Below are positions 17,599 to 25,064 of a DNA stretch of 59,610 bases, in pieces. This DNA is from Acidobacteriota bacterium (lineage in GTDB: Bacteria; Acidobacteriota; Terriglobia; 20CM-2-55-15). Within the stretch, counting starts at the first letter, position 1. Every line of letters begins with the position of its first letter. The notes beneath the pieces were generated by a model. That model saw only the letters and a list, made by a program, of their open reading frames with translations, had not been told where the DNA came from and ran no database searches. The translations under genes and the position numbers were made by a program. The DNA is taken from assembly GCA_003223875.1 (NCBI GenBank), contig QHWY01000098.1:1-59610 (forward strand), in the 5' to 3' direction.

Positions 17599-18291
17599 TC
17601 ACTGTCCCTCGACCCAGATCTCGCCGTCTTCAAAAAATTCTTTTTTCCAGATAGGAACGACTTTCTTGAGTTTATCGATCGCGTAATGGCAGGCGTCAAA
17701 GGCGGCACGGCGGTGGGCGGATGTGACGATTACGGCGACGCTAGTCTCACCGATATCGAGATGCCCGAGACGGTGGATCATGGCGATTGAATCGATGTCC
17801 CACGCCTGCCGGACGAAAATGCCGATCTCTTCGAGCTTTTTCAGAGCCATTGTTTCGTATGCCTCATAGACGAGATGCAGCGTGCGTTTTCCTTTTGAGT
17901 TGTTCCGGACAACACCTTCGAATACACAGACCGCGCCGTCTTCTCCCCGCAGAAGCTGCCGCGAGATATTTTGCGCGTCAATGACATCGCGCGTGATCTG
18001 GTACAGTTCGCCCAAGCGGCTAATGATCAGCGGGACGGAATCCACTTCACCGCCGCTGACCGGTGGGAAAATGGCCAGCTCATCGCCTTCATGAATCGGA
18101 GTACGCTGATCGACGTATTCTTCGTTGATCGCCGTAAGTACCACCGGTCGATAGTCTCTTATGCGCGGGTAACTGGCTTCGAGTTCGGTCAGTACGTCTT
18201 CAATCGTCGCACCATGCGGTAGGTCGAGCTGCAATTGCCGCGAGCCGACAATATCTTTCAGGGAGGCGAAAAACAGGAGTTTGACCTGCAT
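17599..18291 (-). CDS. MoaD-MoaE fusion, molybdopterin synthase
   Basis: Both subunits of molybdopterin synthase in one 230-residue chain. Residues 1-81 are a MoaD ubiquitin-like domain (MQVKLLFFASLKDIVG ... LAIFPPVSGG). MoaE follows at once (ITRDVIDAQNI, GAVCVFEGVVR, HRLGHLDIGETSV, AHRRAAFDAC, VPIWKKE). The MoaD Gly-Gly (80-81), normally the free C-terminus that carries the thiocarboxylate, is internal here. In Mycobacterium tuberculosis the comparable MoaX fusion is cleaved after this Gly-Gly to become active, and the same is likely needed here. The ATG at 18291 matches the MoaD N-terminus. It diverges from the lipoprotein gene by 40 nt; no other molybdenum-cofactor gene is nearby. Confidence 0.9.
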   Translation of the reverse strand: MQVKLLFFASLKDIVGSRQLQLDLPHGATIEDVLTELEASYPRIRDYRPVVLTAINEEYVDQRTPIHEGDELAIFPPVSGGEVDSVPLIISRLGELYQITRDVIDAQNISRQLLRGEDGAVCVFEGVVRNNSKGKRTLHLVYEAYETMALKKLEEIGIFVRQAWDIDSIAMIHRLGHLDIGETSVAVIVTSAHRRAAFDACHYAIDKLKKVVPIWKKEFFEDGEIWVEGQ

Positions 18292-18331
18292 TTGGTTGGA
18301 TGTTAACACAGATGTTAGACTGCACCTTCGG

Positions 18332-18922
18332 ATGAAAGCGGCACACGTTCTTCTGCTCGGCTCTCTCGTCCTCTCCGCCTGCACTTCAGCGCGCCTTTCT
18401 CATGATGAAGCGCGAAAGAAGATTGCCGAGATCGGCCGATCGAATCTGGTGCCCGACGCCATTGAAATCCGCCGCATTGTTTCCCAAAGCGAGACACAAG
18501 CTATCGCTGAAGCGACAATTACGCTGGCGTTTCAATTTAAACGCGACACCCCCAACGCAGAATGGCGAATTCAAGCTGTCCGGCTCGGCGATCGCGACTG
18601 GATCAGTCTGGATGAGCTACTCGCCGGCATCAATGAAGGCCGCCGCCGCACGACGACAGATGCGATGCAGAAAGTGGCGGATGCCGTCGAGAAGTACCGG
18701 AGTACGAACGGAGCCCTTCCCAACGCACGCGATATTGTCGGTCTGACAGACATTCTTCACCCTCAGTACATGAACGAACTCGTCCGTGAAGACGGCTGGG
18801 GAAAACCGATCATTTACGAGGTCACCGGACCTTCGACTTTCCGGCTCCTTTCCCAAGGGGCTGACGGCCTACCCGGGACTCGCGACGATATTGTCGTTAC
18901 CTCAGGCTCGACAGACCAGTGA
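18332..18922 (+). CDS. Lipoprotein with GspG-like (type II secretion pseudopilin) C-terminal segment
   Basis: A 196-residue exported lipoprotein: signal MKAAHVLLLGSLVLSAC with the lipobox ending in Cys. An unassigned alpha/beta region with a long helix (RRRTTTDAMQKVADAVEKYRSTNG) is followed by a C-terminal segment resembling the soluble end of GspG pseudopilins (MNELVREDGWGKPIIYEV, LLSQGADGLPGTRDDI, which in GspG binds calcium). It lacks the N-terminal prepilin cleavage site, so it is not itself a pseudopilin. The ATG at 18332 is the only start giving a clean signal peptide. It is followed by ribA 17 nt later. Confidence 0.75.
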   Translation: MKAAHVLLLGSLVLSACTSARLSHDEARKKIAEIGRSNLVPDAIEIRRIVSQSETQAIAEATITLAFQFKRDTPNAEWRIQAVRLGDRDWISLDELLAGINEGRRRTTTDAMQKVADAVEKYRSTNGALPNARDIVGLTDILHPQYMNELVREDGWGKPIIYEVTGPSTFRLLSQGADGLPGTRDDIVVTSGSTDQ

Positions 18923-18938
18923 TATAATCAGCGGCCTG

Positions 18939-19532
18939 ATGAGAGCCACGAAGGTTGCGGAAACTAGCCTGCCCACGCCATTCGGCAGATTCAGGCTCTT
19001 CGGTTTTCAATCCGAAAACAAGTCCGAAAACGTGCTTGCGCTCGTCATGGGTACTCCCAATTCGGACGACGCGGCGCTCGTGCGCATCCATTCTCAATGC
19101 CTGACCGGCGACGTTTTCGGATCCGAGCGATGTGATTGTGGCGATCAACTTCATTTCGCACTGAGTACGATCGCGGAACGCGGCAGTGGTTTGTTGATTT
19201 ATCAGTTGCAGGAAGGCCGCGGCATCGGCTTGATGAACAAACTACTCGCGTATGAGCTTCAGGATTCCGGCCGCGACACCGTAGAAGCCAATCAGCATCT
19301 TGGATTCGAAGCCGACCATAGGAATTACGACTTATGCACCGGTGTGCTCGGTCACTTCGGGATCACGCGGGTGCGGCTGATGACCAATAATCCTCAAAAG
19401 TTCGATGCGCTCGAAGCGGCCGGCATCCGCGTCGTCGAGCGCGTTCCGATTGAGATTCCTCCATCCGACGGCACCAAAAAATATCTCAAGACAAAGAAAG
19501 CCAAGTTGGGACACCTGCTCTCGAAAGTGTGA
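18939..19532 (+). CDS. ribA: GTP cyclohydrolase II
   Basis: Zinc enzyme converting GTP to 2,5-diamino-6-ribosylamino-pyrimidinone phosphate, the first committed riboflavin step. The zinc cysteines are in CLTGDVFGSERCDCG (near residue 48), and YQLQEGRGIGLMNKL and GLEADHRNYDLC-like blocks follow (read here as GFEADHRNYDL). At 197 residues it is the stand-alone form without a RibB domain. The ATG at 18939 gives the family N-terminus; a TATAAT box at 18923-18928 sits only 10 nt upstream without a convincing -35, so the gene may have a very short leader or be read through from the lipoprotein gene. Confidence 0.93.
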   Translation: MRATKVAETSLPTPFGRFRLFGFQSENKSENVLALVMGTPNSDDAALVRIHSQCLTGDVFGSERCDCGDQLHFALSTIAERGSGLLIYQLQEGRGIGLMNKLLAYELQDSGRDTVEANQHLGFEADHRNYDLCTGVLGHFGITRVRLMTNNPQKFDALEAAGIRVVERVPIEIPPSDGTKKYLKTKKAKLGHLLSKV

Positions 19533-19593
19533 CATTCCCCTTCTCTGCGCGGAGGGGCTTTGCACAAAAAGTGCATGATGTCGGGCTCCCCGC

Positions 19594-19702
19594 TGTAGCG
19601 GCGGTCTATGACCGCCGACAATCCAGCAATTTGCGAGATCGCCGGCGGTCCGCGAAGCGCAAGCGCGAAGGCGCGCAGCCTCAACGATAGACCGCCGCTA
19701 CG
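19594..19702. repeat. REP pair with loop insertion, locus 5
   Basis: Left REP TGTAGCGGCGGTCTATGACC, linker ACAATCCAGCAATTTGCGAG, and a right REP whose loop carries the reversed GAGGCTGCGC palindrome (about 19649-19686), ending CGCTACG. It lies between the convergent ribA and amidohydrolase genes. Confidence 0.88.
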
Positions 19703-19747
19703 GTGGCCATTCTCGACTTTCTGTGCAAAGCCGCGCGGAGGGAATGT

Positions 19748-21046
19748 TTACTTTCGCCTCAACTGTTCTGCGATCGCCGCACATTCTCGAACGAGATCTC
19801 TATAATCGACATTCGTTTCCTGCCCGCCTATGAATGTAGCCCGGATGTTGTGCCGCGATGCGGAATACACCATCGCAGCGATGGGATCGTACACCGGCTG
19901 CACGGCCGGATCCGTGAGATCGACCACAACGAAATCGGCGCGCTTGCCGGTATCGAGGCTTCCCAAAAATTGAGATAAACCCAAGCATTCTGCGCCACCG
20001 AGGGTCGCCATACGAAATGCCGACTGCGCATCTAGAGCATCGATACTCTGCCTCCGAGCGCGCTGTTGAAAAATGGCGGCGCGCATCTCTTCGAACGTGT
20101 CGACGACATTATTGCTGGCGACGCTATCCGTACCGAGTCCGATTGCGATTCCGGTATCGCAAATCTCCGGCACTCGCGCGACGCCGTGTGCGAACTTTGC
20201 ATTCGATTTCGGACAATGCACAAACGCCGGCCGTTTGCTTCGAAGAATCTCGAAATCCGAGTCTTCTAGATCGATAGCATGAACAAGAAGCATCTCCGGC
20301 CGGACTAATCCCAACCCATCGATGAAGGCGAGCGGGCTGCAGCCTGCCGGAAGCAATGGAATGCCTCGCTCGGTCCATCTTTCCGCAAAGGCTCCCGTCC
20401 CCCATCTCACAAACATTCCCTCATCCTCCGACTCTGCAATATGGGTGGTCATGCGAAGATTCTCTGCGTTGGCAAACCGGTTCACCAGGCAGAACAGTTT
20501 TGCCGACACCGTATACGGTGCATGTGGTGAAACGCCGACACGAAGAGTATCGGTTTGAGCGGGGCGATAAGTATCGATCTTCTTCTTCAAATCGGCGAGC
20601 GCTTGGTCCGCCTGAGTTTCGGCGGGACCGAAGACTTCTTGAAATGCAATGCCCTGCAATCCAAATTCTCGCATCGCTTGCCAGGCCGTGCCGAGGTCCA
20701 TCACTTCACCGAGACATGTGACTCCAGCCCGAATCATCTCAACGCAACCCAAACGCGCGGACGCCAGCATTTCATCGCGACCGAGGTGCTGGTATTTGAC
20801 GTGAGTCAGTTTAGGGATCCATTCCGAAAATCGGAGATCCTCAAGAAAGCCACGAAGAATAGTGAGTTCGAGATGCGAATGCGCATTGACGAAACCAGGG
20901 ATGATGGCACAGCCGCGGAAGGTTCGGACATTCCGACCCTCAACGGCAGGGCAGGAAACAATCTTACCGTTGTCTACCGCGATCGAGCCGTTGCGGATGG
21001 GCGGCGAGGAGACCGGGCAGATCCAGTCCGCTTCATAAATCGTCAT
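19748..21046 (-). CDS. Amidohydrolase, deaminase type (ATZ/TRZ, MtaD/SsnA-like)
   Basis: Metal-dependent hydrolase of the cytosine-deaminase-like group, 432 residues. The metal ligands are intact: HSHLE after IIPGFVNA, a later TTHIAESEDE, VHAIDL and GLGTDSVASNN. SPHAPYTVS is the usual substrate loop. Likely substrates in this family include S-adenosylhomocysteine, methylthioadenosine, aminodeoxyfutalosine and guanine; none can be chosen from sequence. It is the last gene of a tight operon (mazG, GNAT, NSAR/OSBS, this gene), overlapping the NSAR/OSBS stop by 4 nt. In that setting it might act on an N-acyl amino acid, though known desuccinylases belong to other families. Confidence 0.85.
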   Translation of the reverse strand: MTIYEADWICPVSSPPIRNGSIAVDNGKIVSCPAVEGRNVRTFRGCAIIPGFVNAHSHLELTILRGFLEDLRFSEWIPKLTHVKYQHLGRDEMLASARLGCVEMIRAGVTCLGEVMDLGTAWQAMREFGLQGIAFQEVFGPAETQADQALADLKKKIDTYRPAQTDTLRVGVSPHAPYTVSAKLFCLVNRFANAENLRMTTHIAESEDEGMFVRWGTGAFAERWTERGIPLLPAGCSPLAFIDGLGLVRPEMLLVHAIDLEDSDFEILRSKRPAFVHCPKSNAKFAHGVARVPEICDTGIAIGLGTDSVASNNVVDTFEEMRAAIFQQRARRQSIDALDAQSAFRMATLGGAECLGLSQFLGSLDTGKRADFVVVDLTDPAVQPVYDPIAAMVYSASRHNIRATFIGGQETNVDYRDLVRECAAIAEQLRRK

Positions 21047-22182
21047 GCGGGGAAGACCTGGGAACGCCCAGTCAAGCGTTCGATGAGATCCTCTTTAATC
21101 GAATATCCGATACCGGGGCGGTTACTCTGGGTAATTTGCCCATTCGCGGAGACCTCGACGGGAGGATCGATGATGTCCTCCGGCCAATAACGCTTACTGG
21201 CCGAGACATCGCCTGGCAGCGAAAAATTCTCAAGGCTGGAAAGAGCGACGTTATGAGCGCGGCCGATGCCCGATTCGAGCATGCCCCCACACCAAACCGC
21301 AATACCGTGATCCCGGCAGACGTCATGCACGCGCCGCGCTTCCCTGTGCCCGCCCACACGCCCAAGTTTGATATTGATGATTTTGCAGGCGCCGATCTTT
21401 ATTGCTTTCCGGGCATCCTCAGCGGAGTGGATCGATTCATCGAGACAAATCGGCGTTCCAATGTGCCGCTGAAGCTCGGCATGGTCAATGATGTCTTCGT
21501 GATGCAGAGGCTGCTCGAACATCAGCACGTTGTATCGGTCCATTTTTTTGAAGGTCTCAATGTCGGCCAATGTGTAGGCGGAATTTGCATCGCCCATGAG
21601 CCCGATATCGGGGAATGCGGCCCGCACCTCGCGGATGGCTTCCACGTCCCAGCCGGGTTTGATCTTAATCTTGATCCGGCGATAACCCGCCTTTAACTCC
21701 GTATCGATCTTCGCCACTAACTTGTCGATCGAAGGGTGAATGCCGATGGAAACACCGCAATCGATGCTTTCGTGTGATCCGCCAAGCATTTTCCAAAGAG
21801 GCACGTTTTTGATCTTCGCTTCGAGATCCCATATGGCGGTTTCCAAGCCGGCTTTAGCCATATTGTGTCCGCGTATGCCCCGCACGAGCGAATCGAAATC
21901 ACGGGCCTCTCGAATCTCCTTCCCGGCAACTTGCGGCACAATAAAATCCCGCAGAACGTGCCACGCCGTCTCCCAAGTTTCATAGCTGTAGAATGGACCT
22001 TCCGCAGCCGTGACCTCGCCCCACCCGGTATTCGTTCCATCGGTGACTTTCACGAGAATGATGTGGCGGTCTTGTGTCGAGCCGAAGCTGGTTTCGAAAG
22101 GATAAAGCAGCCGCATTCGCAGCTCGCGCAGTTCAATCTGCTTGATAAACACGCGCTGCTCCGGGAATAAAGAGATATTCAC
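21043..22182 (-). CDS. N-succinylamino acid racemase / o-succinylbenzoate synthase (enolase superfamily)
   Basis: Enolase-superfamily enzyme of the NSAR/OSBS group, 379 residues. The catalytic lysines are in the KIKIKP motif (about residue 170) and in INIKLGRVGG; metal ligands lie in GDANSAYT, FEQPL and LDESI. OSBS acts in menaquinone synthesis, while NSAR racemises N-succinyl amino acids; many members do both. No men genes are nearby, but a GNAT acyltransferase precedes it, as in the Geobacillus pathway turning D- into L-amino acids by succinylation and racemisation, so NSAR activity is favoured. The GTG at 22182 lies within the GNAT gene; a GTG at 22152 with GGAG 6 nt upstream is an alternative start. 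Confidence 0.85.
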   Translation of the reverse strand: MNISLFPEQRVFIKQIELRELRMRLLYPFETSFGSTQDRHIILVKVTDGTNTGWGEVTAAEGPFYSYETWETAWHVLRDFIVPQVAGKEIREARDFDSLVRGIRGHNMAKAGLETAIWDLEAKIKNVPLWKMLGGSHESIDCGVSIGIHPSIDKLVAKIDTELKAGYRRIKIKIKPGWDVEAIREVRAAFPDIGLMGDANSAYTLADIETFKKMDRYNVLMFEQPLHHEDIIDHAELQRHIGTPICLDESIHSAEDARKAIKIGACKIINIKLGRVGGHREARRVHDVCRDHGIAVWCGGMLESGIGRAHNVALSSLENFSLPGDVSASKRYWPEDIIDPPVEVSANGQITQSNRPGIGYSIKEDLIERLTGRSQVFPA

Positions 22183-22849
22183 TCCATTCGTCTTTCCGCT
22201 CGAAACCGGCGACGAAATAATCCTCTGTAAAATTCTTCAAGAACTGCTCGCGCACACGCTGCTGTAGGTCCTGAGCCGATTTAAGGCTTTGTTTTTTGAG
22301 AGCCTGAATGTCGGCGGGAATGAACACCCGACGGATGTCCCCCGCGATTTCAATCCGGGGCTTATCCAGCCACCATTCGGCAATCACGCGATCACTGTCG
22401 AGTCCTTTCTGTAGGGCCGAGGTCGTCGTGCCATACAAATTAACGTAGTAGCGACGGACAATGGCGCCCAATTTTCGAACGTTGAGATGCGCGTTCTTCG
22501 ACTCGAGAGGATCGTACGTCCACTCGATGAGGTGGATCCCGCGCTTGAGCGCATGGTCGCGTTGGCTGAGCTTCAGTTCCGGACCAATTCCGGAATTCCA
22601 GTGACTGCGCGATATCGCCAACATATGCGAGCGCCAGTAGACCCTTCCATCTCGTACTGCCGGTGTCGCATTCACAAATCCGACGAATCGGTCTCCATCG
22701 AACGCGCCAAGGACGAGACCACCGATATGGATATTCGTCACGAAGTAGCGGGCGGGCATGATGTCGATATCGGCCGATCCCCAGGTTTCGCGCTGCAGAT
22801 CGACACACGCCTGGAACTCGGCGATCTCGTTAAGCGGCCGAATCGTCAT
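22133..22849 (-). CDS. GNAT-family acyltransferase
   Basis: A 238-residue protein with a GNAT fold in its first 150 residues (FQACVDLQRETWG, LVLGAFDGDRFVGFVNA, WRSHMLAISRSHWNSGIGPEL, the last being the acyl-CoA-binding loop in degenerate form). It belongs to the branch found next to NSAR/OSBS genes. In Geobacillus kaustophilus the comparable GNAT is a succinyl-CoA:D-amino acid N-succinyltransferase, and by context this one may acylate amino acids. It starts inside the last codons of mazG (ATGA overlap) and its end overlaps the NSAR/OSBS start by 20-50 nt, so the three are coupled. The C-terminal 80 residues are family-specific. Confidence 0.78.
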   Translation of the reverse strand: MTIRPLNEIAEFQACVDLQRETWGSADIDIMPARYFVTNIHIGGLVLGAFDGDRFVGFVNATPAVRDGRVYWRSHMLAISRSHWNSGIGPELKLSQRDHALKRGIHLIEWTYDPLESKNAHLNVRKLGAIVRRYYVNLYGTTTSALQKGLDSDRVIAEWWLDKPRIEIAGDIRRVFIPADIQALKKQSLKSAQDLQQRVREQFLKNFTEDYFVAGFERKDEWSEYLFIPGAARVYQAD

Positions 22850-23682
22850 GTGGAAATTGTTTCGGATTTGGCTTTTTGCCAGAGTGCTTCCATCTCTCCC
22901 AGCGACGCCTGTTCCAGAGTCTTTCCTTGCTTCGCCAACTCGCCTTCCATGTATTGAAACCGGGCCTTGAACTTTCGATTCGCGCGCTTGAGCGCAGATT
23001 CGGAATCGATTTTCAAATAACGCGCGATATTGACGATGACGAAAAGCATGTCGCCGATTTCGTCCTCTAGGCGTTCGCGGCGGACTGTGTCACCACCTGC
23101 GGAGATCACCTCTTTTAGCTCAGCGACTTCTTCCTGAAGCTTTTCGAAAATCCCTTCCACATCAGGCCAGTCAAAACCAACGCGAGCGGCGCGTGAAGAG
23201 AGTTGGTGCGCCTCGTGAATCGCGGGCAGTTTGCTGGGAATGCCTGCGAGGAGGGATCGCTGGTCCGGGATCCGGCTTTTAAGTTTTTGGGCTTTCTCTT
23301 GCGCTTTGATGGCTTCCCAATTCTTGATGACTTCTTCCGCCGTGGAAGCCGATTCCTCGCCAAAGACGTGCGGATGACGGCGGACCAGTTTGTCCGAAAT
23401 TTTGTCGATCACCGTATTTATGTCGAAGTGTCCGGCTTCTTTTCCCAGACACGCGTGGAACACCACGTGGAGGAGAAGATCGCCCAGCTCTTCGGACACG
23501 CCTTCAAAGTCGCCGTTTTCAATGGCCTCCAGCACCTCATACACTTCTTCAACCAACATCGGCTTTAACGAGTTGAAGTCTTGTTGCTTGTCCCATGGGC
23601 AACCATTCGGTCCGCGCAAGGTTTTCATAATCTCGACCAGCCGTTCGAATTTTTCGCCGGTGCCTTTGGGTGGCCGCGTCAT
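22846..23682 (-). CDS. mazG: Nucleoside triphosphate pyrophosphohydrolase
   Basis: MazG hydrolyses NTPs or dNTPs to monophosphates, clearing damaged nucleotides or lowering ppGpp under stress. The first MazG domain is canonical (LRGPNGCPWDKQQ, VEEVYEVLEAIENGD, EELGDLLLHVVFHA with the EExxE...ExxD ligands). The second is seen in RVGFDWPDVEGIFEKLQEEVAEL and EDEIGDMLFVIVNIARYL. The 278 residues are the two-domain length. The ATG at 23682 starts the family N-terminus (MTRPPKGTGEKFERLVEIM). The gene heads the GNAT-NSAR-amidohydrolase operon and diverges from ribF over about 35 nt. Confidence 0.92.
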   Translation of the reverse strand: MTRPPKGTGEKFERLVEIMKTLRGPNGCPWDKQQDFNSLKPMLVEEVYEVLEAIENGDFEGVSEELGDLLLHVVFHACLGKEAGHFDINTVIDKISDKLVRRHPHVFGEESASTAEEVIKNWEAIKAQEKAQKLKSRIPDQRSLLAGIPSKLPAIHEAHQLSSRAARVGFDWPDVEGIFEKLQEEVAELKEVISAGGDTVRRERLEDEIGDMLFVIVNIARYLKIDSESALKRANRKFKARFQYMEGELAKQGKTLEQASLGEMEALWQKAKSETIST

Positions 23683-23715
23683 AGCCCGATTATATCGTGT
23701 TAAATTCATAGCCTC

Positions 23716-24786
23716 ATGAAAGTCGCTACGTCACTAGCCGATGCCGACATCTCGCGCCCTACAATCGTCAGCATTGGCAATTTTGATGGCCTTCACCTCG
23801 GCCATCAGGAAATCCTGAAAACGGTTACGCGGCGGTCCAAAGAACTTGGCCTGCGCTCGCTCGCCATGACGTTTTCGCCACACCCGGTTCGTTTTCTCGC
23901 GCCGGGCCGGCCGCTGCGCTTGATTAGCACGCTCGAACAAAAGCTCCGTCTAATCGAAAACGCCGGAATCGATATCGTGTTTGTGGCGGAGTTCGATGCG
24001 ACTTTTTCTCGGTTGTCGCCTGAAGAATTCATTGAGACATATTTGATTCAAGGATTCAAAGCACGTTCGGTGTGCGTTGGCGGCAATTTTAATTTTGGCT
24101 ATCGTGGAAGCGGCACGATAAACACGCTTCGAAAATTTCGAAAGTATTTTGAAATCATCGAAGTGCCGCCCGTCCGCGTACGGGGGACTCTGGTCAGCAG
24201 CTCGGCCATTCGGCAACTCGTGTCCGACGGTGCTGTAGCGCGCGCATGCCGTCTTCTAGGGCGATGGATCGAAATTGAAGGCAGGATGGTTCCCGGGGCG
24301 GGGCGCGGCCGGAGAATGCATACACCGACGCTCAATATGGAGTCTGAAAACGAACTGATTCCAAAGATCGGTGTTTACGTTTCGCGGATTTCGCTGGATG
24401 GAGGCCCATTCATGGATGCCGTGACGAACGTCGGCGTTCGTCCCACATTCAACGAGTCGAATCTCACGGTCGAAACATTCGTTCTGAACACAACTCCGTC
24501 TTCGGCTGCCGGCCAGGCCCGTTTGCAGTTCTTACATCGCCTGAGAGATGAGATCAAATTTCCTTCACCGGAGGCGCTTCAACAGCAGATTGCTTGTGAC
24601 GTGACCCGCGCCGAAAAATTCTTTCGAATTCTCGTCTCTCCCTCTCGGAGAGGCCGGCCGCCCGCGAAGCGCGAGCCCGATAGGGCGAAGCCTCAAGGCG
24701 CGAAGCGCGAGCCCGATAGGGCGAAGCCTCAAGGCGCGAAGCGCGAGCCCGATAGGGCGAAGCCTCAAGGAAAGTCGGCCGGGTGA
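23716..24786 (+). CDS. ribF: Bifunctional riboflavin kinase / FAD synthetase with repeat-derived C-terminal tail
   Basis: Makes FMN and then FAD from riboflavin. The N-terminal adenylyltransferase domain has VSIGNFDGLHLGHQEIL (about 18-34) and the later GGNFNFGYRGSG and SSSAIRQL. The C-terminal kinase domain has GAGRGRRMHTPTLNM and YVSRISLDGG... TNVGVRPTFNES. The family normally ends near FRIL (about residue 307). Here the chain runs on through a short Arg/Pro segment into three identical 12-residue repeats (AKREPDRAKPQG, residues 317-352), encoded by a dispersed palindromic repeat. The tail is basic and probably disordered. The stop overlaps a GTG in the next gene. Confidence 0.93.
   Translation: MKVATSLADADISRPTIVSIGNFDGLHLGHQEILKTVTRRSKELGLRSLAMTFSPHPVRFLAPGRPLRLISTLEQKLRLIENAGIDIVFVAEFDATFSRLSPEEFIETYLIQGFKARSVCVGGNFNFGYRGSGTINTLRKFRKYFEIIEVPPVRVRGTLVSSSAIRQLVSDGAVARACRLLGRWIEIEGRMVPGAGRGRRMHTPTLNMESENELIPKIGVYVSRISLDGGPFMDAVTNVGVRPTFNESNLTVETFVLNTTPSSAAGQARLQFLHRLRDEIKFPSPEALQQQIACDVTRAEKFFRILVSPSRRGRPPAKREPDRAKPQGAKREPDRAKPQGAKREPDRAKPQGKSAG
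24664..24771. repeat. Three tandem 36-nt copies of the palindromic repeat inside ribF
   Basis: Three identical 36-nt units (GCGAAGCGCGAGCCCGATAG...CCTCAAG), each a multiple of three and so keeping the ribF frame open. On the minus strand each unit reads TTGAGGCTTCGCCC-TAT-GGGCTCGCGCTTCGC, a variant of the element found in REP loops. They split a third repeat (CTCTCCCTCTCGGAGAGG ... GGGTGAGGGTCTC), which also occurs at 36019-36058. Confidence 0.9.
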
Positions 24787-24794
24787 GGGTCTCC

Positions 24795-25064
24795 ATGCCG
24801 GATAACGCCATCACAATCGAAATTTACTCCCGCCCCGATTGCCACCTCTGCGAGGAAGCCAAAGAAGCCATCGACCGGGTTCGTCTCCGGTTTCCGTTCG
24901 TAGTTCGCATCATCAATATCGAAACCGATCCGACGCTTGAGAAAACCTACGGGGAGCAAGTTCCCGTCGTGTTCATCAACGGAAAAAAGGCTTTCAAGTA
25001 TTTCGTGGACGAAGCGGAACTGGAGAGTAGGGTAAGGAAACTATGGAAACCATCGATATCCTGA
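24795..25064 (+). CDS. Glutaredoxin-like (DUF836-type) thiol protein
   Basis: An 89-residue thioredoxin-fold protein with an N-terminal strand and the CxxC motif (IEIYSRPDCHLCEEAKEAI, Cys at about 15 and 18). VPVVFINGKKAFKYFVDEAEL contains the cis-proline region VPVV. It is a small glutaredoxin-like reductant acting in the cytosol. The ATG at 24795 is preferred, with GAGG upstream; a GTG at 24783 overlaps the ribF stop. Its end overlaps bshB1 by 22 nt. That coupling with a bacillithiol-type deacetylase suggests, without proof, a role as a thiol-disulfide partner in low-molecular-weight thiol chemistry (bacilliredoxin-like). Confidence 0.82.
   Translation: MPDNAITIEIYSRPDCHLCEEAKEAIDRVRLRFPFVVRIINIETDPTLEKTYGEQVPVVFINGKKAFKYFVDEAELESRVRKLWKPSIS

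Noticed and set aside
17535..17708. N-terminal extension of the RAYT reading frame
   Set aside because: These codons come from the REP and the end of the MoaD-MoaE gene; family similarity begins at the ATG at 17534.
18923..18928. TATAAT box just upstream of ribA as a promoter
   Set aside because: No acceptable -35 at 16-18 nt and only 10 nt to the ATG; kept only as a remark under ribA.
24664..24771. Three tandem 36-nt repeats that might suggest a CRISPR array
   Set aside because: The units abut with no spacers, are in frame with ribF, and match a dispersed palindromic element seen elsewhere in the window.
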